Numbered from the stretch's first letter, positions 35,972-45,114 are shown. The stretch is 64,000 nucleotides of DNA from Actinomyces sp. oral taxon 414 (GCF_001278845.1 NZ_CP012590.1:1364001-1428000); one strand, 5' to 3'. Notes: generated by a model from the letters alone, not told the origin. Program-made: numbers and translations.

Positions 35972-38410
35972 CTACTTCGCGCCGGGACGGTAGGCGGTGA
36001 GCTCGCCGTCACTGGTTTCGCGGGCCACGATGAGCTCGGGATTGACGAGGTAGAAGACGGTTCCGCTGTCGAAATCGTTGCCGGGGAAATCGATGGTCTC
36101 ACCGTCCTTGACGGTCCATGCGCCGCTGATCCACATGCCCGTGGACGTGCTCGTCGGGTCGGCGGACACGCGCATGAGCACCGACTCGTTCGAGGACAGG
36201 GAGTACAGGACGATGCCGTCCGGTTCGTAGCAGCTGCCCGAGTCGTTGACCGGTTTAAAGGTCGACTCGCCGATCGTGAGCTTGGTCGGGCAGTCGCTGC
36301 TCGAGTTCCTGGTGCGGGTGATCTTGATCTTCGCCCAGCTGAGGTCCTTGTCCTGGATGAAGGACTTGAATTCGGCCGCAGTCAGGCGGGGGTGGTCCAG
36401 GGTGGCTGCGGCGCTGACGTCCTCCGGGTAATCCCCGTTGAAGGTGTCGCGCTTCTCGCCGGTGGGAGACAGGATTGTGAACTGCTCCTTCTCGTAGTTG
36501 TACTTGCACCAACCGTCGGCCAGGGCGAAAACGATCTCCGAACGGGTCGTGTCGAAGTCGTAGATCTCGCCGGTGATCACGTCGATCCAGGTACTCTCGG
36601 CGGCCTGCACGATGAGCTTGCCGTTCCCCTGGTAAACGGATCCGTTTAGGGAGGGAATATCCTGGAAGTCGGAGCTGCCGGAGACGTTGGTCTTCCACAG
36701 CTCCTGGTTCGGTTTCGCGGCGCTCCAGCCGGTGCACAGGTCCTTACTGCCGCAGGAGAAGGCGTAGTCGCCGACGATGATGGGGTTCTTGTGCCAGGGA
36801 GCGTCGGTGGTCTCGCCGGTGTCGGCCTTGATAAGCATGTCTCCGATGACGACGTACTCGCCCCAGTAGGACAGGTAGAAGGAATCGGTGTGGGGATTCG
36901 TGGACCACTGCTTCTTGGGCTTGTCGCCGGAGACGTCGTAGGCGGACACCGTCGTGATCGTGTAGTCCGAGTCCATGTCGGCGACGACGAGCTGGTCCTT
37001 GTTGCCAATGAATATCGACCGTTCATCGATATCCATGTCCCAGACCTTGTGGGCGCCCTCCGCCCAGCTGTTGGAGGGGGCGGTGGATCCGTTCGCGGAG
37101 TCTCCGCGCAGCAGGTGCATCCCCAGCACGACCGCACCGCTGATGACAAGAACGGCGACGAGGACGACGACCGTGATGATGACGGGCCGTGAGACCCGCC
37201 GTCGCGGCGGCGCGGGGGCGGCGGGCGGCGGCTGCGGCGGGGCCATCTGCGGAGCCGCCGCGGTGTATCCGGCGGCCTGCGGCCCCGGGACCACGAAGTT
37301 CCCCGAGGCTGGCGTGCCCGCCCCGGGCGGTAGCGCCGGCAGGGAGCTGGGCGCCGAGGCCGCGACCGGTGCGGAGTACACGGCTGGCGCTGCGGCGCCG
37401 GTCGGGGGAGGCGGCGCTGGGACAGCGACCAGCGGCGCCGATGGCGCCGAGGGTGTCGGGGGAGGCGGCGCCGATGCGGCCGGGGGAGGCGGCACCGGGG
37501 CGGTCGGGGGAGGCGGGGGCATCGGCGTCCCGGGGTGCGCGAAGCGTGCCGCGAGGGCAGCATGGACCGCGGGGTCCTCGGATTGCCGCAGCCAGTCCAC
37601 GAGACCCGGGGACGTCGACGGGTTCGTCGCGAGGACGGCGTGCAGGTCGGGCCGGTAGGTGGCGATGCGGGCCAGCTCGGCGGCGGGGGTCAGGGGGGAG
37701 GCGGCGGCGTCGGCATCAGCATCGGCGGTGGTGTCGCCGTTGCTGTCAGCAGCATCGCCGTCGGTGTCGTTGCTGGCGGTGCTGGTGTCGGCGTCGGCGT
37801 CGCTGTCAGCGGTGTCGCCGTCGCTGTCGGTGGTCTCGGCGGCGTCGGCGTTGGCATCGTCATCGGTATCGGCGGTGCTAACGGCGTCGCTGTCAGCGGT
37901 GTCGCCGTCGCTGTCGATGGTCTCGCCAGCGTCACCGTCGCTGTCATCAGCATCACCGTCGTCGGTGTCGTCGCTGGCGGTGCTGGTGTCGGCGTCGGCG
38001 TCGCTGTCAGCGGTGTCGCCGTCGGTGTCGTCGCTGGCGGTGCTGACGGCAGTGTCGCCAGCATTGCTGTCGGTGGTCTCGGCGGCGTCGGCGTTGGCAT
38101 CGTCATCGGTATCGGCGGTGCTAACGGCGTCGCTGTCAGCGGTGTCGCCGTCGCTGTCGATGGTCTCGCCAGCGTCACCGTCGCTGTCATCAGCATCACC
38201 GTCGTCGGTGTCGTCGCTGGCAGTGCTGGTGTCGGCGTCGGCGGTGCTGACGGCGGTGTCGTCGCCAGCATCGTCGGTGTCGGCGTCAATAGCGGCGGGG
38301 GTCGGGGGAGAGGCGGCGTCGGCGCCGGCGTCAACCGCGGTGTCGGCGTCAACCGCGGTGTCGGCGTCGTCGTCAGGAGAAAGGGCCGAGGAGGGCGGCG
38401 GAGTGCTCAT
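35972..38410 (-). CDS. Large membrane protein: Asp/Ala/Thr repeat region, leucine-rich-repeat variant domain, TM helix, propeller-like exterior
   Basis: The 812-aa product has four parts. Residues 1 to about 235 are a low-complexity Asp/Ala/Thr/Ser region built of long tandem repeats. About 238-290 is one variant-leucine-rich-repeat module (LARIATYRPDLHAVLATNPS). A Pro/Ala-rich linker (about 290-400) follows, then a single transmembrane helix near 405-432 (PVIITVVVLVAVLVISGAVV). The C-terminal 380 residues are beta-rich with Trp-containing blade-like repeats (HKVWDMDIDERSIFIGN, WSTNPHTDSFYLSYWGEY, KTNVSGSSDFQDIPSLNGS) and would lie outside. Proteins with this LRV-linker-TM-propeller plan are common in Actinomyces, with unknown function. 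TACCTT on the minus strand (38417-38422) ends 6 nt before the ATG. The C-terminal part is less GC-rich than neighbouring genes. Confidence 0.75.
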   Translation of the reverse strand: MSTPPPSSALSPDDDADTAVDADTAVDAGADAASPPTPAAIDADTDDAGDDTAVSTADADTSTASDDTDDGDADDSDGDAGETIDSDGDTADSDAVSTADTDDDANADAAETTDSNAGDTAVSTASDDTDGDTADSDADADTSTASDDTDDGDADDSDGDAGETIDSDGDTADSDAVSTADTDDDANADAAETTDSDGDTADSDADADTSTASNDTDGDAADSNGDTTADADADAAASPLTPAAELARIATYRPDLHAVLATNPSTSPGLVDWLRQSEDPAVHAALAARFAHPGTPMPPPPPTAPVPPPPAASAPPPPTPSAPSAPLVAVPAPPPPTGAAAPAVYSAPVAASAPSSLPALPPGAGTPASGNFVVPGPQAAGYTAAAPQMAPPQPPPAAPAPPRRRVSRPVIITVVVLVAVLVISGAVVLGMHLLRGDSANGSTAPSNSWAEGAHKVWDMDIDERSIFIGNKDQLVVADMDSDYTITTVSAYDVSGDKPKKQWSTNPHTDSFYLSYWGEYVVIGDMLIKADTGETTDAPWHKNPIIVGDYAFSCGSKDLCTGWSAAKPNQELWKTNVSGSSDFQDIPSLNGSVYQGNGKLIVQAAESTWIDVITGEIYDFDTTRSEIVFALADGWCKYNYEKEQFTILSPTGEKRDTFNGDYPEDVSAAATLDHPRLTAAEFKSFIQDKDLSWAKIKITRTRNSSSDCPTKLTIGESTFKPVNDSGSCYEPDGIVLYSLSSNESVLMRVSADPTSTSTGMWISGAWTVKDGETIDFPGNDFDSGTVFYLVNPELIVARETSDGELTAYRPGAK
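37781..38260 (-). repeat. Long tandem repeat (about 243-bp units) inside the 812-aa gene
   Basis: The phrase TGCTGGTGTCGGCGTCGGCG recurs at 37781, 37981 and 38224, and longer blocks match with a 243-bp period (for example 37861 with 38104, and 37921 with 38164). The unit starting at 37781 is about 43 bp shorter. Units encode about 81 residues rich in Asp, Ala, Thr and Ser. Copy number could change without breaking the frame when whole units are gained or lost. Confidence 0.8.
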
Positions 38411-38610
38411 AAGGGCAAGGTAGGCGCCCGGAGCCCGGTGTTCTGGGACTTCGGGGCCGTGACACGGCGGCGGGGCCCCGCTCGTCGCGCCTCCTGCCGG
38501 ACCCCGCGGGGCGCGGCGGGCGGGGAGACGGGTCTCACTCGCCGTCGGGAATGAAACACGCCGATCTCATGGTTCACGCCTATCGAGAATCGAGTGCAAG
38601 GAGAACCGCC

Positions 38611-40080
38611 GTGACTCACGCCGACACGCCCGCCGCAGTCCCCGCCGCAGTCCCCGCCCCCGCCGGGCCGGTCGAGGACGTCGAAGAGGTCGACCTGCTC
38701 GTCGTGGGGGGCGGCAAGGCCGGCAAGTCCCTGGCGATGCTGCGCGCCAAGGCCGGCGACAGGGTCGTCATGGTCGAGCGCGACAAGGTGGGCGGCACCT
38801 GCATCAATGTCGCCTGCATCCCCACCAAGACCCTCATCTCCGCCGCCCGGGTCCTCCGCGAGGTCCAGGGCTCGGGCGCCCACGGCGTCACCCTGCCCAG
38901 CCGCGACGGCGGCGCCGGCGCCCTGGAGCGGGCGCGCATCGACCTGGCCGCCCTGCGCGCCCGCAAGGAGGCCGTCGTCTCCGGCATGGTGGCCGCCCAC
39001 GAGAAGATGTTCCCCGCCTCCGGCATGGACTTCGTGCGCGGCACGGCCCGGTTCGTCGCCCCGCGCACTGTCGAGATCGCCCTGAACGACGGCGGGCGGC
39101 GGCGCGTGCGCGGCGCCCGGGTCCTCATTAACACCGGCACCGCCCCGGCCGTCCCCCCGATCGAGGGCCTGGCCGACGTGCCCCACTGGACCAGCGAGGA
39201 CCTGCTGGCCCTGCCCGAGCTGCCCGACTCCCTCGTGGTCCTGGGCGGCGGCGTCATCGGCGTCGAGATGGCCTCCCTCATGGGCCTGCTCGGCGTGCCG
39301 GTGACCGTCGTCCACGCCGGGGCGCACATCCTGGACCGGGAGGACGACGACGTCGCCGCCGAGGTGGCCGCCGGGCTGGAGGCCCTGGGGGTCACCATCC
39401 TCACCGGGGCCCGCGCCGCGAGGGTCGGCGCCGCCCCCGACGGGCGCGGCGTCGTCGTCACCACCGCCGACGGGCGCGAGGCGGCCGGATCCCACCTGCT
39501 CGTGGCCCTGGGGCGCACCCCCGTCACCGCCGGTCTCGGCCTGGAGGCCGCGGGCGTGGAGCTGACCGGGCGCGGCTTCGTGCGCGTCGACGACCACCTG
39601 CGCACCACCGCGCCGGGCGTCTACGCCGCCGGCGATGTGGCCGGCACGCCCCAGTTCACCCACGCCTCCTGGAACGACTTCCGCGTCCTGCGCGACATCC
39701 TGGCCGGAGGGGAGGCCTCCACCGCCGGCCGGCTCATCCCGTGGGCCGTGTTCACCACGCCCGAGCTCGGGCACGTCGGCATGACCGAGGCCGAGGCCCG
39801 CCGGGCCGGCCACGAGGTGCGCGTGGCCAAGACCCCCGCGGCCGCCGTCCCGCGCGCCAAGACCCTGGGGCGCACCGAGGGCTTCTACAAGGTCATCGTC
39901 GACGCCGACACCGACGAGATCCTGGGCGCCGCCATTATCGGCGCCGAGGCCAGTGAGGTCGTCACCGCCATCCAGATGGCCATGCTGGGGGGCCTGAAGT
40001 GGCAGCAGGTGCGCGACGCCGTCATCACCCACCCCACCATGGGCGAGGGGCTCAATATCGTCCTGGACTCCCTGGGCTGA
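38611..40080 (+). CDS. FAD-dependent disulfide oxidoreductase (dihydrolipoamide dehydrogenase / mercuric reductase-like)
   Basis: This 489-aa class I pyridine nucleotide-disulfide oxidoreductase has the FAD site VDLLVVGGGKAGKSLAML, redox cysteines in VGGTCINVACIPTKT, an NAD(P)-binding motif VVLGGGVIGVEMASL, the second FAD motif APGVYAAGDVAG, and the C-terminal HPTMGEGL that supplies the His-Glu pair. The GTG at 38611 has AAGGAG 7 nt upstream; the frame is open further to 38551. There is no lipoyl, heavy-metal-associated or pyruvate dehydrogenase neighbour, so the substrate is unknown. Lipoamide dehydrogenase is one candidate. Confidence 0.88.
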   Translation: MTHADTPAAVPAAVPAPAGPVEDVEEVDLLVVGGGKAGKSLAMLRAKAGDRVVMVERDKVGGTCINVACIPTKTLISAARVLREVQGSGAHGVTLPSRDGGAGALERARIDLAALRARKEAVVSGMVAAHEKMFPASGMDFVRGTARFVAPRTVEIALNDGGRRRVRGARVLINTGTAPAVPPIEGLADVPHWTSEDLLALPELPDSLVVLGGGVIGVEMASLMGLLGVPVTVVHAGAHILDREDDDVAAEVAAGLEALGVTILTGARAARVGAAPDGRGVVVTTADGREAAGSHLLVALGRTPVTAGLGLEAAGVELTGRGFVRVDDHLRTTAPGVYAAGDVAGTPQFTHASWNDFRVLRDILAGGEASTAGRLIPWAVFTTPELGHVGMTEAEARRAGHEVRVAKTPAAAVPRAKTLGRTEGFYKVIVDADTDEILGAAIIGAEASEVVTAIQMAMLGGLKWQQVRDAVITHPTMGEGLNIVLDSLG

Positions 40081-40128
40081 GGGCCGCGCCCGGCCCGGCG
40101 GCCCGCCGGTCGCCGACCGCTGGCGCGC

Positions 40129-40746
40129 TCACCGGCCCGCCGCGGCGTCGCGCCCCTGCGGCCGCAGGCCCAGGCCCGCGACGATCTCGGCCCCCGGCAG
40201 TGCCGCCAGCAGCGCCCCGGGCACCAGGAGCTTGGAGTGGCGCACGCCCGAGCCGATGAGTACCGTGTCCCGGTCCGCCACGGCGCCGTCGATGAAGAGT
40301 CTCCAGTCCTCGGGCAGGCCGATCGGTGTGATCCCGCCGTACTCCATGCCGCTCATCTCCACGGCCCGCTCCACCGGCAGGAATGAGGCCTTGCGCACGT
40401 CGATGCGCTTCTTGACGACGTGGTTGACGTCGGCGAAGTCGGTGGCGCGCACGACGCAGGCGGCGATGCGCTCCTGGCCGGTGCGCTTGCCGGCCACGAG
40501 CACGCAGTTCCCGGTCGCCTCGGGGTCTAGGGAGTAGTGCGCGTTGAGGGCGTCGGTGTCGGAGTAGCGGGGGTCGATGGGGACCACCTGTGCCTGACGG
40601 GCCAGATCCGCGTCCTCGGGGGAGGAGACCTCCAGCGCTCGTAGCGCCGCAGCCACGGGCTCGGCGAGCAGGTCGGTACGCTCCAGTGCCGGCTGCCAGC
40701 CGATCTCCGCGGCGAAGACCTCAGTCGGATCACGCAGCTCAGTCAT
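40129..40746 (-). CDS. YbaK/EbsC-type aminoacyl-tRNA deacylase
   Basis: This 205-aa protein of the YbaK/ProX editing superfamily hydrolyses wrongly charged aminoacyl-tRNA. It shows the typical pattern NCVLVAGKRTGQERIAACVV, with the conserved lysine, then NHVVKKRIDVRKASFLP and EYGGITPIGLPEDWRLFID. The upstream GNAT gene ends in ATGA, so an ATG at 40755 would be coupled. I prefer the ATG at 40746 because GAGAGG lies 9 nt before it. Which tRNA it edits is not apparent. Confidence 0.82.
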   Translation of the reverse strand: MTELRDPTEVFAAEIGWQPALERTDLLAEPVAAALRALEVSSPEDADLARQAQVVPIDPRYSDTDALNAHYSLDPEATGNCVLVAGKRTGQERIAACVVRATDFADVNHVVKKRIDVRKASFLPVERAVEMSGMEYGGITPIGLPEDWRLFIDGAVADRDTVLIGSGVRHSKLLVPGALLAALPGAEIVAGLGLRPQGRDAAAGR

Positions 40747-40751
40747 GCCTC

Positions 40752-41405
40752 TCATCCTCTCGACGACGTGGAGCGTCTCTCGATGCGCTCCACCAGACGG
40801 GTCCTGACCTCAGGCCACTGCTCAGGGGTCATGGCGAACATGGCCGTGTCGCGCGGGCGACCCTCCTCGCCGGGTGCCAGTGAGGGCTGCCAGGCGCGCA
40901 GGACTCCTTCGAAGGTCGCGCCCAGTGCCGCGATCGCGCCGCGAGCCACCTCGTTGCGCGCATCGGTCTTGATGTCCACGCGGTCCACGCCCCACTCCTC
41001 AAAAGCCTGCGTGAGCAGCAGGAGCTTGGCGGCTGGGTTGACGGCGGTGCCGCGAACAGCCGGCGAGAGCCATGAGGATCCGACTTCGACGGCGAAGAGC
41101 CTCCCGTCCGGCATCCATCGCGGCGTCAGGTAGGCGGTGTGCCCGACGACTCGGCCGGAGGCGACCTCCACCTGCGCGAAAGGCGCGTAGGTGCCCGTAT
41201 CCCGACGGGCCAGGCTGCGAGCTACGTAGTCCTCGACCGCCTCCGGCGCCGGAACCGTGGCGAATGGGCTGGTCGCGGCCGCCTCGGCGGCCTGCTGCAG
41301 TCCGGGGACGTGATCGGGCGTCAGCGGCTCCAGGCGCACGATGCTGCCGGCCAGGACGCCAGAAGACAGAACAGGGGACGGAATGTGCGGTGGGGCCGAG
41401 CTCAT
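40752..41405 (-). CDS. GNAT-family acetyltransferase (RimJ/RimL type)
   Basis: This 217-aa protein is of the type that acetylates ribosomal or other protein N-termini or small molecules. The pattern is that of RimL-like proteins: IVRLEPLTPDHVPGLQQAAE, VEVGSSWLSPAVRGTAVNPAAK, AFEEWGVDRVDIKTDARN, and AALGATFEGVLRAWQ. I chose the ATG at 41405 (MSSAPPHIP), preceded by CATGAT 6 nt upstream; the frame is open to 41486. It is coupled to the YbaK gene and divergent from trmL. Confidence 0.82.
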   Translation of the reverse strand: MSSAPPHIPSPVLSSGVLAGSIVRLEPLTPDHVPGLQQAAEAAATSPFATVPAPEAVEDYVARSLARRDTGTYAPFAQVEVASGRVVGHTAYLTPRWMPDGRLFAVEVGSSWLSPAVRGTAVNPAAKLLLLTQAFEEWGVDRVDIKTDARNEVARGAIAALGATFEGVLRAWQPSLAPGEEGRPRDTAMFAMTPEQWPEVRTRLVERIERRSTSSRG

Positions 41406-41472
41406 GCCCCGATCATGGCAGCCGCGGCACAGTCGCCGCCGAGATGCTTCAGCATGTGGTCTCATTGTCCCC

Positions 41473-41931
41473 GTGCTGCACGTCATCTTCTACTGCCCGC
41501 GCATCCCCGGCAATTCGGGGGCCGCCATCCGCCTGAGCGCCAACACCGGCTCCATGCTGCACCTGGTCGACCCGCTGTTCGACATGGACGACGCCAAACT
41601 GCGCCGCGCCGGCCTGGACTACCACGACCTGGCCTCCACGCGCGTGCACGGCACCTGGGAGGAGTGCCTGGAGCGGGTGCCCGGGCGGATCATCGCCTTC
41701 ACGGCCCGCGCGCAGCAGCTGTACACGCAGGTCGACTGGCGCGACGACGACGCGCTGCTCTTCGGCCCCGAGCCGACGGGGCTGCCCGAGGAGATCATGG
41801 CCCACCCGCGCGTGGACGAGCGGGTCCGCATCCCCATGGTCGGGGCCAGCCGGTCCCTCAACCTGGCCAACGCGGCCGCCATCGGCCTGTACGGGGCCTG
41901 GCGCGCCCTGGGCTTCCCCGGGGGGAGCTGA
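41473..41931 (+). CDS. trmL: tRNA (cytidine/uridine-34 2'-O)-methyltransferase TrmL
   Basis: This 152-aa SPOUT-family methyltransferase modifies the wobble ribose of tRNA-Leu. It shows the family start VLHVIFYCPRIPGNSGAAIR, the knot motif LLFGPEPTGLPEE, and IPMVGASRSLNLANAAAIGL. The GTG at 41473 begins exactly where family members do. A tRNA-Leu(GAG) lies 8 kb away, but this is not evidence of a link. Confidence 0.93.
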   Translation: MLHVIFYCPRIPGNSGAAIRLSANTGSMLHLVDPLFDMDDAKLRRAGLDYHDLASTRVHGTWEECLERVPGRIIAFTARAQQLYTQVDWRDDDALLFGPEPTGLPEEIMAHPRVDERVRIPMVGASRSLNLANAAAIGLYGAWRALGFPGGS

Positions 41932-41970
41932 CGGCGCGGCGGTCCCCCGCCGGCCCGGCCCCGCCGGCCC

Positions 41971-42768
41971 TCAGAGGATCTCCGCGGGGCGGATGGACAG
42001 ATCCTCCACGACGGCGTCCAGCGACGTGTCCGCGGCCAGGCGCACGGCCGCCGCGACCGAGCCGGGCGACATGTGGTCCTCGGCGCGGTACTCCCCGCCC
42101 CGGGCGGCCTGGACGCGGTGCTGCATGGGGGTGTCGACGCTGCCGGGGAAGATGCTGGTCACGCGCACCACGCCCCGCTCCTCCTCGCGCAGCCCGTCCG
42201 CCAGCGCCTTGAGGCCGGCCTTCGCCGCGCTGTACAGGGTGTGGCCGGGCCACGTGCGCAGCCCGGCGCTGGAGTTGATCATGACGACCAGGCCCCGCGT
42301 GGCCCGCAGCGCGGGCAGGACCAGGCTCGTCAGGTGGGCGACGGCCACCAGGTCGAGGTCGAGGACCTCCCGCCACTGCGCGGGGGTGAGGGAGGCGATC
42401 GGCGCGGAGGACTCCACGCCCGCGGAGTGGACGAGGATGTCCAGGCTGCGCAGCCTGAGGTCGGTCACGGCCTTGGCCACGGCCTCGTCGTCGGTCAGGT
42501 CGACGGCGCAGGTGCGCACCCGCGTGCCGTTCTCCTCGCTCAGCACCGCGGCCAGCTCGTCGAGGTGGGAGCCGTTGCGGGCCATGAGGACCAGGTCGTG
42601 GTCCAGGGCCAGGTTCTGCGCGATCGCCAGGCCGATCCCGGAGGTCGCGCCGGTGACCAGGGCCATGTGCCGGCGCTGGTGGCGTCCCGTGATCTGGGGG
42701 ATCTCCCCGGTGACGGGCGAGACCGCGGCCGGGGGGACGACGGCGGGGCTCATACGACGTCGGCTCAT
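41971..42768 (-). CDS. Short-chain dehydrogenase/reductase
   Basis: This 265-aa classical SDR has the NAD(P) motif ALVTGATSGIGLAIA, the NAAG-like LVHSAGVES, catalytic serine in MINSSAGL, and YSAAK for the Tyr-Lys pair. The first 33 residues (Pro/Arg-rich) are an extension ahead of the core. It overlaps the PEBP gene by ATGA on the same strand. The substrate is unknown. Confidence 0.88.
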   Translation of the reverse strand: MSRRRMSPAVVPPAAVSPVTGEIPQITGRHQRRHMALVTGATSGIGLAIAQNLALDHDLVLMARNGSHLDELAAVLSEENGTRVRTCAVDLTDDEAVAKAVTDLRLRSLDILVHSAGVESSAPIASLTPAQWREVLDLDLVAVAHLTSLVLPALRATRGLVVMINSSAGLRTWPGHTLYSAAKAGLKALADGLREEERGVVRVTSIFPGSVDTPMQHRVQAARGGEYRAEDHMSPGSVAAAVRLAADTSLDAVVEDLSIRPAEIL

Positions 42769-43340
42769 GCGTGGGACTCCTCGGTGATGAAGGGGGCGTG
42801 GGCGCCCGGGACGGAGTAGGTGGCGGTGAGCAGGGCGCGCCCCAGGGCGTGGAAGGAGACCTGGCAGGCGACGGCGGCGGCGCTGGCCGACTCGTCCAGG
42901 CCGAGGGTGTCGACGTCCAGGGCGTGGACGGCGAAGACGTAGCGGTGGTCGCCGTCGCCCGCGGGCGGATAGGGGCCGTACCAGGCGCGGGTGCCGGCGT
43001 CGTTGCGCACATGGAAGGCGGGGGCCCCGAGGGCGTCGTCGGACTCGCCCGCGCCGCGGGGCAGCCCCGCGGCCGAGGGGGGCAGGTCGACGACCGTCCA
43101 GTGCCACCAGCCCGAGGGGCCCGGGGCGTCGGGGTCGAAGCAGGACACGACGAAGGAGCGCGTCCCGGCCGGGGCGCCCGACCATCGCAGCCCGGGGGAG
43201 AGGTTCTCGTGGATCGCGGTGAAGCGGTCCCCCATGCGCCCCCCGTCGGCGAGGTCTTCCGAGGTCAGGGAGAAGGAGGGAACGGCGGGAAGAGTGTCGT
43301 AGGGCGGGGTCGCGCGGGGGCGAGTCAGATCGGGTGTCAC
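42765..43340 (-). CDS. PEBP family protein (YbhB/YbcL, Raf-kinase-inhibitor-like)
   Basis: This 191-aa cytosolic protein has the PEBP fold, with ENLSPGLRWSGAPAGTRSF, CFDPDAPGPSGWWHWTVVD and GPYPPAGDGDHRYVFAVHAL around the anion-binding pocket. There is no signal peptide. The start GTG at 43340 has AGGAG 6 nt upstream. It is coupled to the SDR gene, so the two may act together. The function of bacterial members is not settled. Confidence 0.88.
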   Translation of the reverse strand: MTPDLTRPRATPPYDTLPAVPSFSLTSEDLADGGRMGDRFTAIHENLSPGLRWSGAPAGTRSFVVSCFDPDAPGPSGWWHWTVVDLPPSAAGLPRGAGESDDALGAPAFHVRNDAGTRAWYGPYPPAGDGDHRYVFAVHALDVDTLGLDESASAAAVACQVSFHALGRALLTATYSVPGAHAPFITEESHA

Positions 43341-43554
43341 GGGAGGCTCCTGGAGAGCGGCGGCGGGCCTTTTGGGTCACTGTAGACGGCTCTGGGGCGG
43401 ATGGAAGCACCCCGCGACGCCGCCCGGGCCGGCGCACCGGCACCTTTGCCCGTGATCCCGCCGTAATCCCGATGTGACCCCTTTGATATGGCGCAGGCCA
43501 CCATGTGGGCGCGGTTGAACGCCGGTGGCCAGCGCCGCGCTCCCCGCCGGCGTG

Positions 43555-44088
43555 TTACGCGCGCGGGCGCCGTCGGACGCGGCGGCGCCCGGCGGGCGGA
43601 CGGCGCACCACCAGGGCCACCAGGCACAGCCACGCCGCCGCCAGCGCCCACCCGGCCAGGACATCGGTGAACCAGTGGTGGGCCAGATAGACGCGCGACA
43701 GGCCCACCGCCGTCGCCACCGCCCCCGCCCCCGCGGCGGCCACCGCCTTACTGCGCCTGGAGGCCGGGGAGAACAGGACGAAGCCGGCCAGGGCGCCGGC
43801 GAACACCGCCGTGTTGAAACTGTGCCCGGAGGGGAAGGAGTAGGTGCTCAGCGCCTCGTCCGCGAGCAGGTCGACCGGGGGACGGTGGCGGGCGAAGACC
43901 AGCTTGAGCACCACGGTCAGCCCCGCCGAGCCCGCCATGGCCGCCGCCAGGACCGCGGCGCGGCGGCGCAGGCGACGGGCCAGCAGGAGCGCCACGGCCA
44001 GGACCGTCCAGGCCGTCAGCCCCGCCACACCACCCAGGTCGGTCAGGACCCGGACCGCGGGCGTCAGGGCGGGGCGACGCACGGACAC
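43555..44088 (-). CDS. PAP2-superfamily phosphatase (5' end uncertain)
   Basis: This membrane phosphatase of the type 2 phosphatidic acid / undecaprenyl diphosphate phosphatase superfamily has KLVFARHRPP, TYSFPSGHSFNT and LSRVYLAHHWFTDVLAGW, the three signature motifs. The annotated GTG at 44088 has no ribosome-binding site and would drop the first transmembrane helix. The same frame stays open to 44268 and encodes that helix (ATAAVGILALVVFAVLAVGA) and LDWAVTHWAV, but no ATG/GTG/TTG lies in it. A frame-shifted ATG at 44258 begins the other frame; one base missing in a C-run (44241-44250 on the plus strand) would join them. So either a frameshift or a rare start is likely. Confidence 0.75.
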   Translation of the reverse strand: MSVRRPALTPAVRVLTDLGGVAGLTAWTVLAVALLLARRLRRRAAVLAAAMAGSAGLTVVLKLVFARHRPPVDLLADEALSTYSFPSGHSFNTAVFAGALAGFVLFSPASRRSKAVAAAGAGAVATAVGLSRVYLAHHWFTDVLAGWALAAAWLCLVALVVRRPPAGRRRVRRRPRA

Positions 44089-44386
44089 GGCCCAGTGGGT
44101 GACGGCCCAGTCCAGGCGGGACGGGCCCGCGCCCGCGGCGGCGCCGACGGCCAGGACGGCGAAGACGACCAGGGCGAGGATCCCGACCGCCGCCGTCGCG
44201 GCGCCCGGGACGGGGCTGTGCGCCCGGCGGGGGCCGGGGCGGGGGGAGGGTGTGTCATGGGCGGGAGGCTAGCGGGCATCGCCGCGCCCGCGGGCCCGGC
44301 CGGCCGGTAGCATGCCCGCGGCGCCCCGCCGCCCCGTCGCCCCGCCCAGAAAACCCCAGAAAACCCCAGGAGAACCGGGAGGACCC

Positions 44387-45016
44387 ATGGCCAAGCTCTA
44401 CTTCCGCTACGGCGCCATGAACTCGGGTAAGACCACGAGCCTGCTCCAGACCGCCCACAACTACGAGGAGCGCGGCCAGCGGGTCGTCCTCGTCAAGGCC
44501 TGCGTCGACACCAAGGGCGACGACACGATCGTCTCCCGCCTGGGCGTGTCGCGCCGCGTCGACGTCCTCCTGTCCGCCGCCGACGACGTGCGCGCCCTCG
44601 TACGCGCCCTCGCCCGGGGGGAGGGCGCACGCGCCCTGGGCGAGTCGGGGCCGCGGCGCCGCGCCGTCGACTGCGTCCTGGTCGATGAGGCCCAATTCCT
44701 CACCCCCCTGCAGGTCGACCAGCTCATGGAGCTGGTCCTGCTCGACGACGTCCCGGTCCTGGCCTACGGCATCCGCACCGACTTCCGCACCACGGGCTTC
44801 CCCGGCTCGCGGCGCCTGCTGGAGATCGCCCACTCCCTGGAGGAGCTCAAGACGATCTGCCGCTGCGGCCGCAAGGCGGTGTTCAATGCGCGCAGAATCG
44901 GCGGGGCCTTCGTCTTCGACGGCGATCAGGTGGCCATCGACGGCGCCGACGTCGCCTATGAGTCCCTGTGCGGCAAGTGCTACCTGGAGGTCGGGGGGAC
45001 GCTGCTGGGCCGGTGA
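44387..45016 (+). CDS. tdk: Thymidine kinase
   Basis: This 209-aa type II thymidine kinase phosphorylates thymidine in the salvage pathway. It has the P-loop YGAMNSGKTTSLLQ, the catalytic acidic region LVDEAQFL, the lasso segment, and a Cys4 zinc site (CRCGRKAVFNA, LCGKCYLE). The start at 44387 has GGGAGGA upstream. It is monocistronic, lying between the PAP2 gene and the HNH gene. Confidence 0.93.
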   Translation: MAKLYFRYGAMNSGKTTSLLQTAHNYEERGQRVVLVKACVDTKGDDTIVSRLGVSRRVDVLLSAADDVRALVRALARGEGARALGESGPRRRAVDCVLVDEAQFLTPLQVDQLMELVLLDDVPVLAYGIRTDFRTTGFPGSRRLLEIAHSLEELKTICRCGRKAVFNARRIGGAFVFDGDQVAIDGADVAYESLCGKCYLEVGGTLLGR

Positions 45017-45114
45017 GGGCGAGGGTCGAGGGGGCGAGAGGGGGCGCGAGGGAGCCCGCCCGGGACGCCTCCGCGGCGAAATGGCGCGATTGCCTGGATA
45101 TGCCGGGCCGAATG

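Noticed and set aside
37535-38554. Val/Gly-rich 339-codon frame on the plus strand opposite the Asp-rich repeats
   Set aside because: It is the complement of the tandem Asp/Ala/Thr repeat; the minus-strand frame continues into an LRV domain, membrane helix and propeller, which are clearly protein-like.
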